Shown in pieces: positions 27,982 to 40,934 of a stretch of DNA of 64,000 nt. Positions within the stretch are counted from its first letter, which is position 1. Each line of letters opens with the position of its first letter. The stretch comes from Atrichornis clamosus (lineage: Eukaryota; Chordata; Aves; Passeriformes; Menuridae), in contig WBMZ01012698.1 of NCBI GenBank assembly GCA_013400975.1, positions 1 to 64,000 of the forward strand, given 5' to 3'. The notes under the pieces are model-generated. The model worked only from the letters and a program-made list of their open reading frames with translations, was not told where the DNA came from and ran no database searches. The position numbers and the translations under genes are program-made.

Positions 27982-28320
27982 GTAAGTGCCAAAAACACAT
28001 TTCCAGTGTGACTTGCCCCAGCAGTGGCCCACAGGGACCTGTTCCCAGTTGCAGGATGTACATGAGTGGTCTCATCCTGTGGCAGTCTGTGTCGAGCGTA
28101 GCCAGAGTTATTTCACTTGGCCCTCAGCTGAAACATGGAAACCGAAACAGCTGAACAAAGTTCAGCCAAGAGCTGAGTGATTTGGTCCCAGCGGATGTGG
28201 TATCTGCAGACAGTGGGCTATGGCACCCCATATTCCAGATGTGGTATTTTTCTCCAGTCAAAATGTGAAAGAGTTGTTAGAGAAACATCAAGAGAAAAGG
28301 CAAATTGAGTATAAGCCAAC

Positions 28321-28958
28321 AGCATGCCTGGCAGCCAGGAGGGCCGTCCGTGTCCTGGGGTGCATCAGGCCCAGCATTGCCAGCTGGGCAAGGGAGGGGA
28401 TTGTCCCGCTCTGCTCTGCACTGGGGCGGCCTCACCTTGAATATTGTGTGCAGTCTTGGACACCAGAATGTAAGGAGGATACAAAGCTATTAGAGTGGCC
28501 AAAGGAGGGCTACAAAGATGGTGAAGGGCCTTAAGGGGAAGCTGTATAAAGAGTAGCTGAGGTCACTTGGTCTGCTCAGCCTGGAGGAGACTGAGGAGAG
28601 ACCTCATTGTTGTCTTCAACATCCTCACGAGAGGAAGCAGAGGGGCAGATACTTCTCTTCCCTCTGGTGACCAGTGACAGGACCCAAGGCAACAGCATGA
28701 AGCTGTTGTGCCAGGGGAAGTTTAGGTTGGATATTAGGAAAAGGTTCGTTACCCAGAAGGTAGCTGGGCACTGGAACAGGCTCCCCTGGGAAGTGGTCAC
28801 AGCACCAGCCTGACAGAGTTCAAGAAGCGTTTGGTCGATGCTCTCAGGCACAGGGTGTGACTCTTGGGGATAGTGCAGGGTCAGGAGTTGGACTTGATGA
28901 TCTCTGTGGGTGCCTTCCAGCTCACGTTTTTCTATGATTCTGTGATTTTATGAAGTCT
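28321..28958 (+). mobile_element. CR1 LINE 3' part, fairly intact
   Basis: This is the sense-orientation end of a CR1. It begins with the end of the reverse transcriptase ([25 protein letters not shown] codons at 28360-28420) and 'ggcctcaccttgaatattgt'. It continues through 'ccaaaggagggctacaaaga', 'agtgacaggacccaaggcaa', 'gttggatattaggaaaaggt', 'gaagtggtcacagcaccagc' and 'gttggacttgatgatctctg', ending at the ATTCTGTG octamer at about 28940. It is close to the consensus I remember and clearly younger than the other CR1 relics here. It is 5'-truncated, as is usual for CR1. Confidence 0.92.
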
Positions 28959-31900
28959 CTTGTCATTGTCTCTGAAAAAAACTTAAGCCGTATTCTTTAG
29001 TACAGAAGCACATCCAGCTCACATTGGGGGTGGGGAAGAGACCATTTAAAAGCAGCATAGAAGTCTCTGAAATAAGACAGCTACCTCAATTGTGTAAAAC
29101 TCAGGTCAGCTGGGATGGCACTAGAAGTTCATGTTCCTCAGATGGGTGGTGGAGAGCAGCTGCTTCCCAAAATTGGGAACACAGTGTGCAGCTCCTGTGA
29201 AGGAAAGGACTGCTGGAGGCAGCACAGTCACCTTCTTCACATGGCCTGTGGTTCACACATCTGGGTCAGAAACAGCAAGCACCCCTGCCCATCACCTGCC
29301 CATGTCTAAGCAATAAAGGGCACTACAGCTGCTGCTAGGAAAGCAATTGGCTTAAAGAGGACAAATGAGGGGAATTCTGTAAGTGGTTGTTAACCAGACC
29401 AGAAGATAATGGTTAGGCAGAGATGTGCTTGCGTGTACATAAGGTGTCCCTGGTACTGTGGAAAAGATAGGGTTAATAAGATTCTAGTTCTCGGGTACAT
29501 GCAGTCCTCTATATCCTAAATACATCACAGCACACAAAATATTCAAATAGAGGTGACTCTCCCCTACTTCTTATTGCTCATGACAGTTCATCCCACAGCC
29601 GCATATGTCTCTTCACTAGGAGTGAAATGAGGATTCATCCTGCAGGCAATGCAGGAAGAGAGGACACCACACACACAAACAGTCTCTGCCCCAGGAAAGC
29701 TCAGGCAAGCAGAGGCAGACTTGTTACTCATGACCTTGAAGTAAGAGAAAGGGCATTCTCCAGCCACTGGAAATGTAGATCCATGACTGGCATTTTGTCT
29801 GGGAACAATTTTAGCCCTCACAATGGCTTCACTGATGTACTGTCACTGCATCAGTCCCATGTATAATTAGTATAAAAAGGGCACAGCAGGTTCCAGTCTC
29901 CTCACTTTTCAGCATCTTTCCCTCTAGGAGCACTGCAAAGGGTGGGGGAAAGAGGGAAGTTTGTGAATGTGCGTAAGAAAAAGATCTCAGAGAGCCTTTG
30001 GTTGCTACACAACAATCTATTCTCTTCAGAAAACTGTTGTCCTTAACATCCATTGACACCCAGAGCACCTGCAAGCAGCGACACTCGCACCAGAAGCTGG
30101 GAGAAAGTCACCGAAGGGAGAACAGAGTCGGGGACTGTTCTGACACTACATAGTATCTGTATGTTTCCACAGTGACACTGAGCTTGAGAGAAACATGGAC
30201 AAAACTCCAGGCTGGGGGCCCTCCACATGCAGGAGAGACATGGCAGCAATGCCACCAGAACCAAAGCCACCAGAGCTCCTGTGGGCTGCACTCTCCCCAT
30301 AGTAGCCAATTCTGCCTTGCAGTCTACTTGGGGGGATGTGCAGACACATCATTTCTACTGTGTGTATCAGGGGCATAAGAGCCTTTGAAATGTTCTAAAA
30401 TGCTTTGCCTTCTGCAAAAAGAAAGAGAAGGTGTGTTTGACATCCTGTACATCAAGGAGCTCTTCAGCTCTAGAGAAGCAAGGCCCTAAAAGACCACAGG
30501 CAAGTTATCTCATGATCACTGCTGAATTTAACAATATCTAAGGGAGAAACTTGTAGTTTTGTCCAAGAACTGTCTTAACAGGAGGCAGAAGAGTGAAATA
30601 AGGATTGGCTGTAGAGGGGAAAACCTAGTATCAAGCCCCCAAGAAAGAGGTTTACATGTACAACAAGATCTTCAGAGTCCATAGAGTACACACCTTTTCC
30701 ACTGAGTGATCCTTAGCAACCAGATGTGGAGGTGTGGGCAGAAGCCACTCAGTCCCCCCCCCAGGCTACACAGATGTTGTAGGGAGCTGGAGAGACAGAG
30801 AAGGACACTGTTGGAGGTAGCCATGTGCACTGCAAGTTGATGGTATGTTTGTGCAGAGCAGTGAAGATGCACATCCTGGAACCCTGAAAAAGCAAACAAG
30901 GCTTTAGCTCAGCCAGGTGGTATATCCGTGTGTCATCAACATGTGGTACATAGGGGAATGAACACAGGCCCCTACATGTGCCCACCAGGACTAAAATGTC
31001 CCCAGTGCAATGAGAAGTGAGCCCATTTCCCCATCACATGTGAAAACAGCAGGAACAAAATATCAGGTGCCAGGCAGAGCAGTAGGACAGCAAGCAGGAA
31101 CTGAGGCTGAAAGGAGAGAGGGAGGAGATGATCATGGGATGAAAGATATGAGCCAAAGTATGTTCATGGGCAGAATGAGAATTGAACTAGAAAAAAACTG
31201 ACCAAAGGTTTAGCCACACTACTTGCAGTTCATAACAACACCCAGTTTTGGCAGGATACACAGCAGGAAAAAAGGCAGCAAGATTAGATGTGATTTTTCC
31301 AGTTAGAGGGGGCAAAAGAGAGGGCAGCTTCCTTCCTGCAGCACAATCATTTTTGAAAGTGAGAGGAGAGGACAAACAGATGTTGGCTGTGGAATTTTTC
31401 CAAATATGTGTTAACAGTTGCCGTTGGTAAAAGTGGCCTGAACAGGGTGGAGAAGTCTTTGTTTAAATTAGGGAGAGGGTATGACTAGTTTCTGGAACTG
31501 ATGGGAAGGCAAAGGTCTGGATATTCTTGGTTGCTAATGAAATCCAGGAGCCCTGTAGGATGAAAAGGAGGGTCTTGAATGCAGAGCAATCCCCTTAGCC
31601 GTGCGTCTCCATTTAGCTTCCCCAGAATTGCTCTGCAAGTCTCATCTGTGCAAATGTTCTCCCCAAATTACAGCCAGCAGGCCCAGAAGCAACTGTGTTC
31701 TCATGCTTCACGTGACATCACGTGACATGCAGAGGTTTTGTCTGCATGTTTTTCTTTATGCTCAGTCCCTTGATGATACCCTTTCTCTTTGCTTTTTCCT
31801 AGGGGCAGGAGAAGGGAAGGGGGAGGGTATGCCCTGGTTGAAGGGGAAATCAACCAAATTCACACAGGACCTGCTGACTCTCCCTCTTCTCTGCTTGTTT

Positions 31901-34900
31901 ATTCATCTTTCCTTCTGGGCCCTGAAGGACACTGATGTTGTTCCCAATTTTCTATGGTGAAAATTCTTGAACTGCGCAGCAGTTTAGAGGCTTGGGCAGG
32001 GGTTACTTAAATAAGGAGGAACAGTGGTGGGCCAACGTGCCCCTCAGATGGGTTGCTGGGGAGGATGCAGGAAATGATCAGGTTTCTTAATACCATCCAT
32101 GTGTTTGCATAACCAATTAGTAGGCTCACTGTGGCTGGTAAGAGGTGGGTTCCAGAGATTGTTCTGGATTGATCTCCTTAGGAGTTCCTCAGTAAGTGCT
32201 GCAGGCTGTACCACCACACCAACAACAGCCTCACTGCTGCCTCACTGAAGGTGATGAAAAGACAAGACACTGCCCTGGCTCCTCTCACAGCTGCAATTGA
32301 AGGATGGTAAATTCATGGATACTTGATAAGAACATGAGGGGAAGCCTGTGGCAGTATGTGACTCTAAGGCAGTTAGCAGCTTGTCAGATGGAAGGGCATG
32401 TAAGTGATTCCACAGATGCAGAGAGGGGAAAAACTCCTCTCCTTTGCTTCCCAGAGATAGATGCTCCCTCTGTCACAGCAAGGGGCCAGCTCAAACTCTG
32501 TTCAGCCCAGAGAACTGTGCCTACAGCAACTGTTTTGAGTAGTAATTGTGGTTGGAAATCAGGAAATAATAGCCTGTGTAGTGCCCAGGAAATTACCTTG
32601 TTAGTCTACCTTCATGCTCACTCCTTATCCTTGGAAAGCACCTGTCATTACATGGACAGATAAGGGGGCACTTATGGCACTATTTAACCATGGCCATGGT
32701 GAATGCAGCTGCTCTTCAAGAGAGGCTTCACAGGCCCTACCCACAGCCTCCTTGCTTCTTTCATTGCCAGCCACATCTTATAAACAGCAGCAGGTCTGCA
32801 AAACCAACTTCCACAACTTTTATTTCCTTCCAGAGGGCTCCCCTTCACTGCACTTTGCCTGCAGGGAGTGTGAGCCTGTGCCAGCTGGTAGCTACCTCTG
32901 GTGACTCCCTGTCACTGGTTAAGAAATAACTTGTAATGCAGCCAGGTGGAACTGGCAAGGGCATCAGGAAATAAGAGGAATCTGGCTGGGGCTTTGGGGC
33001 CAACAGATCCTCACACAAGTAGTGCCACCACAGCTTCGGTGATTCCACATGCCCAGGTGCAGAACGCCCAGGAGCACTGTCTATACATGGCACGCTGAGA
33101 GCTCCCTGCTGTGCACCACGGCCTACAGAGGAGATGGCAGATTAGCTCAGAGGAAGGGTGAATCACCCGTGCGTACTCTCGGCATTGTACTATTTTCTCC
33201 GAAGAGCTGAGCTAACAGAAGCATATGAGCATATGTTCCCTTGTCTATTGTCAGAGCTTCAAATCAAAACTGTGATTAATCTGACACTGTACATTTTTTG
33301 GTTTAGACCCCAGCTTACCTCAGTACTGTAAAGATTTGGTGTTAACTATTGTGTACTGTTGACATCTAAAATGCCAAATATGAGCACTGAAGATGACAGA
33401 ACAGCTTTCTGTAAAGAACTCTGCCAAGAAAAAAAATCACTTTGAAACAAAAGGAAGAAGACCTGGTTACTAGTAACAGAACTGAGATTTAATATTAAAT
33501 CATCTCAACCAGTGATGTTTTTTCCAGCATCTGTAGAGGCACTCCTCAGTCTATGTGTATGTGAATGTGCGTGTGGGTGAATGCACAAGGGGGTCGTGGG
33601 GTGCAGCCCTGGGGGCAGAAATGTACAAGGCAGAGCTGGACTTGACCACATCCTGCTGCCCAGTCCATCCCAAAGCAGGACCTGCTCCAACTCAACCAGT
33701 CCTGACACATTCTTCCCAACTACTTGACTCTCTTGAAATGAGAGCAGGGCAAATGCCTGGTTACCAAATATTGCTGTTACCAGTTCCCAGTTCTGCAGGC
33801 TTTTCTCTGGCCATGAATCTGCAGTGAACATAATGTCTTACACATGCTCCCCATGGAGAGAGAGGAAGGAGAAGGTTTTCCAAGGGAAACAAGAGTTTAA
33901 TTGAATGTGAAAGCCAGCCTGAGTGAAAACTCATGACAAATCAATAAAAGCACATGCCATTCAGACTCTGGGATCCTATTTGAGCAAGAAAGGGGAATGA
34001 GATTATCTCAAAGGACAGTTTAGTTGGGAAAAGGAACACAGGAGAAGGAGACACAGATACCCATAGCTGAAAGTCTGAAGGGCCTGGGAGCAGCTCTAAC
34101 TCCAGGGCAGAAGAGGGGTTTTGGAATGAGAGATACAATAAGGAGTGAAATGCAAGAGGAAATAGAGAACTGGAATGTGCTAGAAAAATTAAAAAATAGA
34201 GCTGATAGCAAGTCTTCCCATCCCAGTACGACTTGGGCATGTGGGTGACCAGACCCTACCACAGCTCTGACTCTGGAGACAGAGGGAGGAAGAGTGAGGC
34301 TGACATTGTCCTGGGGACACAAGGGGGAGGTCTCAGGAGCGGCTGTCTGCTAGACCTTTAAATGCTGTTCCCTTTCTTTTGCCTTTGTATTGCTTCCAAT
34401 ATGGTGAACCAAGAGACAGACCAAAAGCCTTGTCCTCATGTATTTCTCAACATGACAGCAGAATTGGGGCCGGTCGGGGACAGGGACAACATGCACAGGG
34501 TCATAATTTTAAGACCTATATTAGCTGGAAGTGGTAAGCCAGCTTCATTATGTGTTTTGGGGACAGAGTTATTCTGAGACCTGAAACAAAGCAAGTGAGA
34601 GCTTTTTTTCAAGGCTGATATTTTCTTGATAACTTCAGATTCCAGCCCTTATGCCAAAGCTGTCTATAAAGCAGGCTGCTGTTCCAGTTTGGTGAGGGGA
34701 GCTTTTGCTGTCAATGCCTCTGCTTCAGCAGTGGTCCAAACTTGGATGTAATTGCACATGATTTCTCCTGCAGCAGCATCTTAACTCATGTTCTAGACAG
34801 AAACCATTGTTGAGCATGTGATACTAAAACGACAATGTATTTTAATAGCCACTAGAAAAAAGTACATATTCAGATTATCCAGAACGGAACAGATGGACTA

Positions 34901-36245
34901 AGTATTTCTCTGATTTTGCTTAGCAAAGACAGCTGGGGAATTTACAGTTGGGAACAAAGGATTTTCACTTTCTTAACCAACAGTGGGTGGTTGGCAGCCA
35001 GTTTGGCTGCCAGTGTTACTCTCATTTCGTGATGGCTGCCCAACGAAAGCAGCTTAGCATGGCCTGGAACAGCCTCAGGGGAAAGTCATGTGCTGGGTGG
35101 ACTTTGTTATCAGCTCCCTGATAAAAGCTGGTGATAGAGCTTAGAGCTACAGACTTCCTCCACTTCACACAGCAGCAGCACAGGGTTGCAGCAGACGTTT
35201 TGGCAGCAGATAAACCTCCAGCTGTTTCATATTACCTCCTACAAACTTACGGTTAGAGAAATGGCCACATCAAACAGCATATTCCTCACTCAGAGGTGGT
35301 CTCCTGCATTTTGTTGGGGCTAAATTAGATCCAACTAACAGCTTGCTGAATTCAGTAGGTTGTCTTTGAGGCTCAGCTGCCTCTTGGCAGTCTCTGAGCA
35401 TTGACTCAGGGAGAGCACATAAGCCCAAGGACATAAGCCAAGCTGCCAGCCTGTTCATGGGGTCCTTTGGATGGCCTCTAGCTGAGCGATATATGGGGGC
35501 TGAGCCAGGGTGATCACAAAAAGCCAGGCCTTGGCATCAGCTGAGCAGAACAGATGTGTGGCCCTTTTGTGGTCCTGAGGTTGAGCTCCCGCATCAGCTC
35601 CCCAAGCTGTGAGAGGGGTCACAAAACCAGGGCTGACGCCTCGCTGGCACATCCCCATTCCTAAAAACCCTCACAGGTTTTGACTACTGCAATCTTTGAT
35701 GCTGGGACCCTGACCTAGAGGTAGGTCTCTGTTTCTAAAAGCCCTTTAAAACCTGAGTAGTTAGGACTCCAAACATCAACAAATAAACTGTAAAAATCCA
35801 TGAAGTTTTTGGAGCTCTCATAATTCAGAAGGGCTCACTTTATCACTTCTTAACGTTTGTGGCAGGCAAGCCTGCCTGCTGTTTTATCACACAGACCTGG
35901 GCTTTCATGTAAGCACTGAAAAATATTTAGTCAGTGGCCCAGCAAAATGGAAGGCTGAGCAAGAGAAAAGCCTGCCATGAGCATCACCAAGCCAACATGT
36001 CACAGCAGCAACCCACACTCAAGCTTCCACCTCAACCTGGCGAGCTCAAGTTGCTGTTCAACAGGCTGTCAGTCTGGGAGATTTGACTGACATCTGGAAA
36101 ATTACTTCCATATGAGAGAAGACGAAAAGCTGTACACAGGGATAGGGTCTGAATCTGCAGATTACAGGTAACTGCAAAGCTTGACTCTCAGATTAGTGGT
36201 TGGGAATACAACACTCAGGAAAATCCTGTAATTTACAGCATACAG
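28959..36245. other. Intergenic, no recognised gene
   Basis: This is ordinary mixed-composition sequence. I see no exon with believable splice sites and no recognisable protein, RNA gene or repeat apart from short simple runs. The AATAAA at 29312-29317 might serve a long TTC9 3' UTR form. A duplicated E-box at 31709-31728 is noted as a finding. Confidence 0.6.
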
Positions 36246-36820
36246 TGTGCTGGTTTCAGCTGGAGTAGAGTTAATTTTCTTCACAGTGGCTGGTATGGGG
36301 CTCTGTTTTGGATTTGTGCTGAACACGAGGTTGATAATTTAGTGATGTTTCTGTTATTGCTGAGCAGGGCTTGCACAGAGCCAAGGCCTTTTCTGCTTTT
36401 CTTCTTGCCACACTGGTGAGGAAGTTGGGGGTGCATGGGAGGTTGGGAGGAGGCAGGATAGGACACCCGAACTGACCAAAGGGATATTCCAGACCATATG
36501 GCATCATGCTCAGTATATAATGTGAGGGGCAGAAGGAGGAAGAGGGGGATGTTTGGAGTGATGGCCTTTGTCTTCCCAACCATTACATGTGATGGGGCCC
36601 TGCTCTCTGGAGATGGCTGAGCACCTGCCTACCCGTGGGAAGCAATGCATTAACTCCTTGTTTTGCTTTACTTGTGTGAACAGCTTCTGCTTTCCTTACT
36701 AACTCAACCCATGAGTTTTGCACCTTTTACCCTTCTGACTGTGTCCCTGATCTGCTGGTGGAGGAGCGAGCGAGTGGCCACCCGTGGCTTGGCTGCTGGA
36801 TGGGGCTAAACCATGACACA
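36246..36820 (+). mobile_element. Solo LTR of an avian ERVL-type endogenous retrovirus
   Basis: The ~575-base element starts TGTGCTGGTTTCAGCTGG and ends GGGGCTAAACCATGACACA. These termini form an imperfect inverted repeat (TGTG...CACA). Inside are landmarks of this LTR family: 'agagttaattttcttcacag', 'aaagggatattccagaccat', 'gcatcatgctcagtatataa' (TATA box at 36514-36520) and 'actcaacccatgagttttgc'. No gag/pol/env lies on either side within the window, so it is a recombination-derived solo LTR. I see no clear target-site duplication (left tacag, right caatc). Family placement is from memory of bird LTRs; the exact subfamily is unknown. Confidence 0.88.
36514..36520 (+). promoter_or_regulatory. 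LTR TATA box
   Basis: TATATAA lies at the expected U3 position of the LTR, after the ccatatggcatcatgctcag block. It is a core promoter relic; present activity is unknown. Confidence 0.5.
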
Positions 36821-37269
36821 CAATCAAAATTCAAATTAACAGAAAATTGAGGAACCCCACAGTGTCATTAGTACTGGTTGCCATCATAAAATGAGCTCAA
36901 TTTTTCTTAGCAAGCAATGCATCTTTTTCTAAGACATGCTGTTGTTGAGAGACACCGCTCTTATTTTCAGTGTTCTGGGGCAGTCATGTCCCACTCCACC
37001 TCTTATTAGTTTAGAGACTGATGAGGAGCTCTAGGGAATCCAGATGTTTACATCTTTGTGATGTCAGATGGACTCAACTAATGAAAGATGGCTATCAAAT
37101 AAAAGATGAGATGTCTCCTTTTCTGTCATCACCAGTATAAACACAAAGTCCCTGCAGGGACTTCACAGCTCTGTTCATGATGAGGAAGCCAAGCCAAGCC
37201 ATGTCATCTCATACAATAAATCTGAGGAAGTACCCACTCTGAAAATAGGACTTGAAAAGATCCTCAAGA

Positions 37270-37900
37270 GAGCATGTACATCACCCTATTACCTTAAGGC
37301 AATTAGGTCAGATCAAGTTAAACCACTCCTGAGAGATGTTTATCTAACCTGTCTCAACAGCCTCCTATGACAGAATACCACTGCCTTCAGAGATGGAAAG
37401 TTAAGAGACTTCTTGCTACAGCTTCAACTCAGTCTTCTTTGCAGTGACTTAAATCAGTTACTTCTCATTTCAGCTACAGTAAGTATGATCAAAAAGTTAG
37501 CCTCTCTCTTTGCAGCAATTCATTATTTGTGTGAAAGGCTATTCTCTAGGACTGATCTTTCACCTTCTGTCAACATTTCTGCAACTCAGCAAGTTTTCTA
37601 CTTCCTTGTTTGTTCTTCTCATTCTCCTCTGGATTTCTTCTGGGTGGTTTACATCTTTATTGGAATGCAGTGCTGAAAGCAGGACACTTCTCCAGCCATG
37701 GCCTTCCAACACAAGACAGAGCAAACCCATTATTTCAGAAGTCTGATATATGATAGGTTTTCTTACATATTTGTTGCACTAGCAAGACACTGTTGACTCA
37801 TGTTCAAGTCTCACCCCAGACTGCCTTGACTCATTCCAGTTTTTCTTCTGTGTTGTCATCAGGTCCTTTTGTATTTCTGCAGCCAACATTCCTTACTGAA
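37270..37900 (-). mobile_element. Ancient CR1/L3-like LINE relic, antisense
   Basis: On the + strand it reads as the reverse complement of an L3/CR1 3' region. The blocks are 'gatgtttatctaacctgtct', 'cagcctcctatgacagaata', 'cagtgctgaaagcaggacac' with 'ttctccagccatggcc' (the 'cagaactggacacaatactccagatgaggcc' block), 'agcaagacactgttgactca' and 'gtcatcaggtccttttgtat'. It is highly diverged and without an open frame. Confidence 0.7.
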
Positions 37901-40411
37901 TTGCATCCCATGTGACTGAGAAACAGTCAGGTTCCACAAAATGAGACATCACAATTCCTTTTCCATAGAAAGAACAGATCTGCATCTCTGCTTTTTAAAG
38001 GATACATGTGGCCAAATTTTAAGAAGCAGCAAAAGTAAGATTCAGCATAAAGTACCAGGTTTTGGGTGGGAAAAAGTCATTATACCTGTTCCACTTCTGT
38101 AGTATTGTTAACAAGTTCTGCTGCACAAGCTCAGCAGTGCCTTAGCAGCTACAAAAAACACTCACAGTTGAGAGTCACAGTCTGTTGGGAGCATCACTCA
38201 CAGTTGTCTTTCATCATGCAAAGCAGCTCCTCCCGCTCTTTTAGATTACATTGCAGAGTCAGGCACATTCAGATCACCCAAAATAAGAAGGATTAGTAAT
38301 GCCTGAGCAAGAGAGGAACATTGAAGAACAACGGCACAAAAATCAAGCATTGTTCACTACACCTTGCAAGCTCTTTCCCCAGCATCACCCAGTCAGACAG
38401 AAGATAGACATTTCTTTCAAAACCTTCTAAGCGTCACAGGCAGTGTGGCCCATAGATTTGAATTATTGTATCTCCTGGGTGTCTTGTTTTTCTAGCAGCT
38501 AATGGACCTGACCATGAACAGAAAACCAAGTGATGCTCAGCAGAAATGAAAATTAAAGGTGAAAGATGGAGAAAAAAAAGGAAAAGAAAAGAAGGAAAAT
38601 GCTAATTGAAGTTTGTCCAGTTTCAGCAAAAGATGATGGCTTGATTTCTCTGCATAGATTTTTATTCTGTAGTTACAGGTAATGAGCAGTTCAGTGTCAT
38701 CCAGAAAGACATTGTGGATGTTTGGCTTGCTGTTTGCTCTTTCACAGTAAGGGAAAGTGTGTGCAGCCAAGGACTTGGTTTGGTAGGTCATGGGATTTGA
38801 ATGCACACGTTCCAGCATTCCTGTCTTTAATCAACACGTAACAAACATGCCCCACACAAGTCACAAGCAGTGTGAGATTTCTGCAAACACTGAAGTGGTG
38901 TTGGTGATCTCCTAACATCACTGAGCATGTAATTCCTGGGCAAAGCCAGCTTTGAATTGGATCTGATACTCTATGGGAGATCTATGGCAAGAGCAGAATC
39001 AAATCCGTAGCTGCTTGGTTACATTGAGTCAGGCTGTAGGATGCTGTTAGAACTCCCTACCCATTGTGGGCTCCATGCTCAAGTTCATGTTGAAGGTGTT
39101 AATTGCTGAGACCCGATCACTGCTCACAGGGCAGGTAGGTCCCTGGTTCTTCAGGACCCCCAGTGATGGCATAAAGCCTGTGCTGTAGGCTGCCATGGAG
39201 AGCTTCCTGCAAGCAGGGGTTCCAAGTGTCCCCATGAAGTGCAGGTGAAGTAGCCAGGCATGAACATGCAGCGCCCACCTTCACTGAACCCTTTGTTGCA
39301 CATATAAACTCAGCCTGTACTCACAGTCCAACCCACAGTGGTTCAGCGTCTGCCCACAGAGGAAATAATCCAAACAATTACCACTCTTCATGGGAGCAGT
39401 GAGCTAAAGACATCTTAAAAAATATTGAGTATCCATGGGAAATCCATGGGAATTTAGCCTGAGAATGTGGGGTGGATCCAGGCAAATATTGGTATCTCCT
39501 CAGGCATTGAAGAAAAGAATGCTAATTAAAGCAGCTGAGGCTATGACAGATTGGGTACAGTGCTGAAAAGTGGTTCAGAGGGGAAGAAAAGTTGTGTGGG
39601 GCAGTAAAGGTTGGACTTCTCTCTTAGTTCTGCACTCTCAGCCCATGTAAGAGAGCTGTGCTGAGCCCCTTCTTCACCTGTAGAGTATGGAAGAACTCAA
39701 CAAATGTTTCCAGAACACACCTGAAGGGACTCTATTAGCATGAAGTATTACTGCTGCTGTTGTTGGAATTACAAACACAGTCTGCTGCTGAATAATTCAT
39801 TTGATGTGAAAAATAGCCAGCAAGTTGCTGAACAAAACTGATGTACAATGAGACATAATTACAGAGTGGTTACAGGGAGCAGGATGCAGATGGAGCTCTC
39901 AGGTTGGCTGACATCAGACCACGGACAAGCATGGATGTGTGTTGGGTTGCATACTTCATTTTCCAAATTATTGTAACACTTTGCCTTTAACCTTTGAGAT
40001 ACTCAAGGACTACCTCATTTGGAGGGACCACTTCTGGTGGAGAAAGAGGATTTGGTGTCCCCAGCTTTGTTATAAGTTAACATTTCTGATAAGACTCCAG
40101 AGCGGTAACTACTGCTGACTGCTAACTGTCACATCAATATTGGTTTTCTTGACAGGAGGAATGGGCAGAGCTGCTCATTGCTCACAGATGTGTCATGTTG
40201 TGGACACCAACACTTTCTGCAGCAGATTTTAAAAGGGGAAAGGAGATTCCCTGCCTCAAATGGCTGCTTAAATAAAGATACCAGCATTCACAGAGCCCAG
40301 CCTGTGGTGTGGGAGCTTTAGAGCTGTCTCTGTTCTTCATCAAATCACACAGGAAAAGCTTCTTCTGCCTTAGCTTGGGAAGAAAACTAATTCCTCTCTA
40401 CTCTGCTTTTG
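37901..40411. other. Intergenic, no recognised gene
   Basis: I see no convincing exon, RNA gene or repeat here. The sequence has mixed composition and short chance frames only. Confidence 0.55.
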
Positions 40412-40934
40412 TTAGCCCCCACCTGGAGTGCTGCATGCAGCTCTAGGGCCCCCAATATAAGAAGGGCATGGTCCATGGAGCAAGTCCAGAGGAAGCCATG
40501 CAGATGACCAGAAGGCTGGAACACCTGTCTCCTGAAGACAGGCTGAGAGAGTTGGGATTGTTCATTCTGGAGAAAGGAAGGCTCTGGGGAAACTTATAGC
40601 ACCTTCCAGTGCCTAAAGGGGTCTACAGGAAATATGGAGGGGGACTTTTCACAAGTCAGTGTCGTGACAGGACAAGGGGGAATGACTTTAAACTGAAGGA
40701 GGAAGAAATTCTTTACTGTGAGGGTGGTGAGGCACAGAAACAGGTTGCCAGAGAAGCTGTGGATGTCCCATCCCTGGAAGTGTNCCATCCCTGGTTCAAG
40801 GCCAGCTTGGATGGAACTCTGAGCAACCTGTCTAGTGAAATGTGTCCCTATCCAGGGCAGGGGGTTGGAACTAGATAATCTTCAAGGTCCCTTTCAACCC
40901 AAACCATTCTATAATTCCATTCTGTAATTCTATT
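40412..40934 (+). mobile_element. CR1 LINE 3' end with an N
   Basis: This is a sense CR1 tail. In order: 'ccccacctggagtgctgcat', 'gcaagtccagaggaagccat', 'gaagacaggctgagagagtt', 'aggacaagggggaatgactt', 'attctttactgtgagggtgg' and 'tcaaggtccctttcaaccca', then degenerate ATTCTATA/ATTCTGTA octamers. It lacks the short segment between 'ctgaaggagg' and 'aagaaattct' relative to the consensus. It contains one undetermined base at 40784 flanked by a 10-base repeat. Confidence 0.9.
40784..40784. other. Single undetermined base (N)
   Basis: This is the only N in the window. ccatccctgg is present both just before it (40768-40777) and just after it (40785-40794). That pattern is typical of an assembly join or collapsed read error rather than biology. 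Confidence 0.9.

Noticed and set aside
28220..28813. Open frames at 28.2-28.8 kb as host genes
   Set aside because: They are pieces of the CR1 LINE (reverse-transcriptase end and 3' region), not a host gene.
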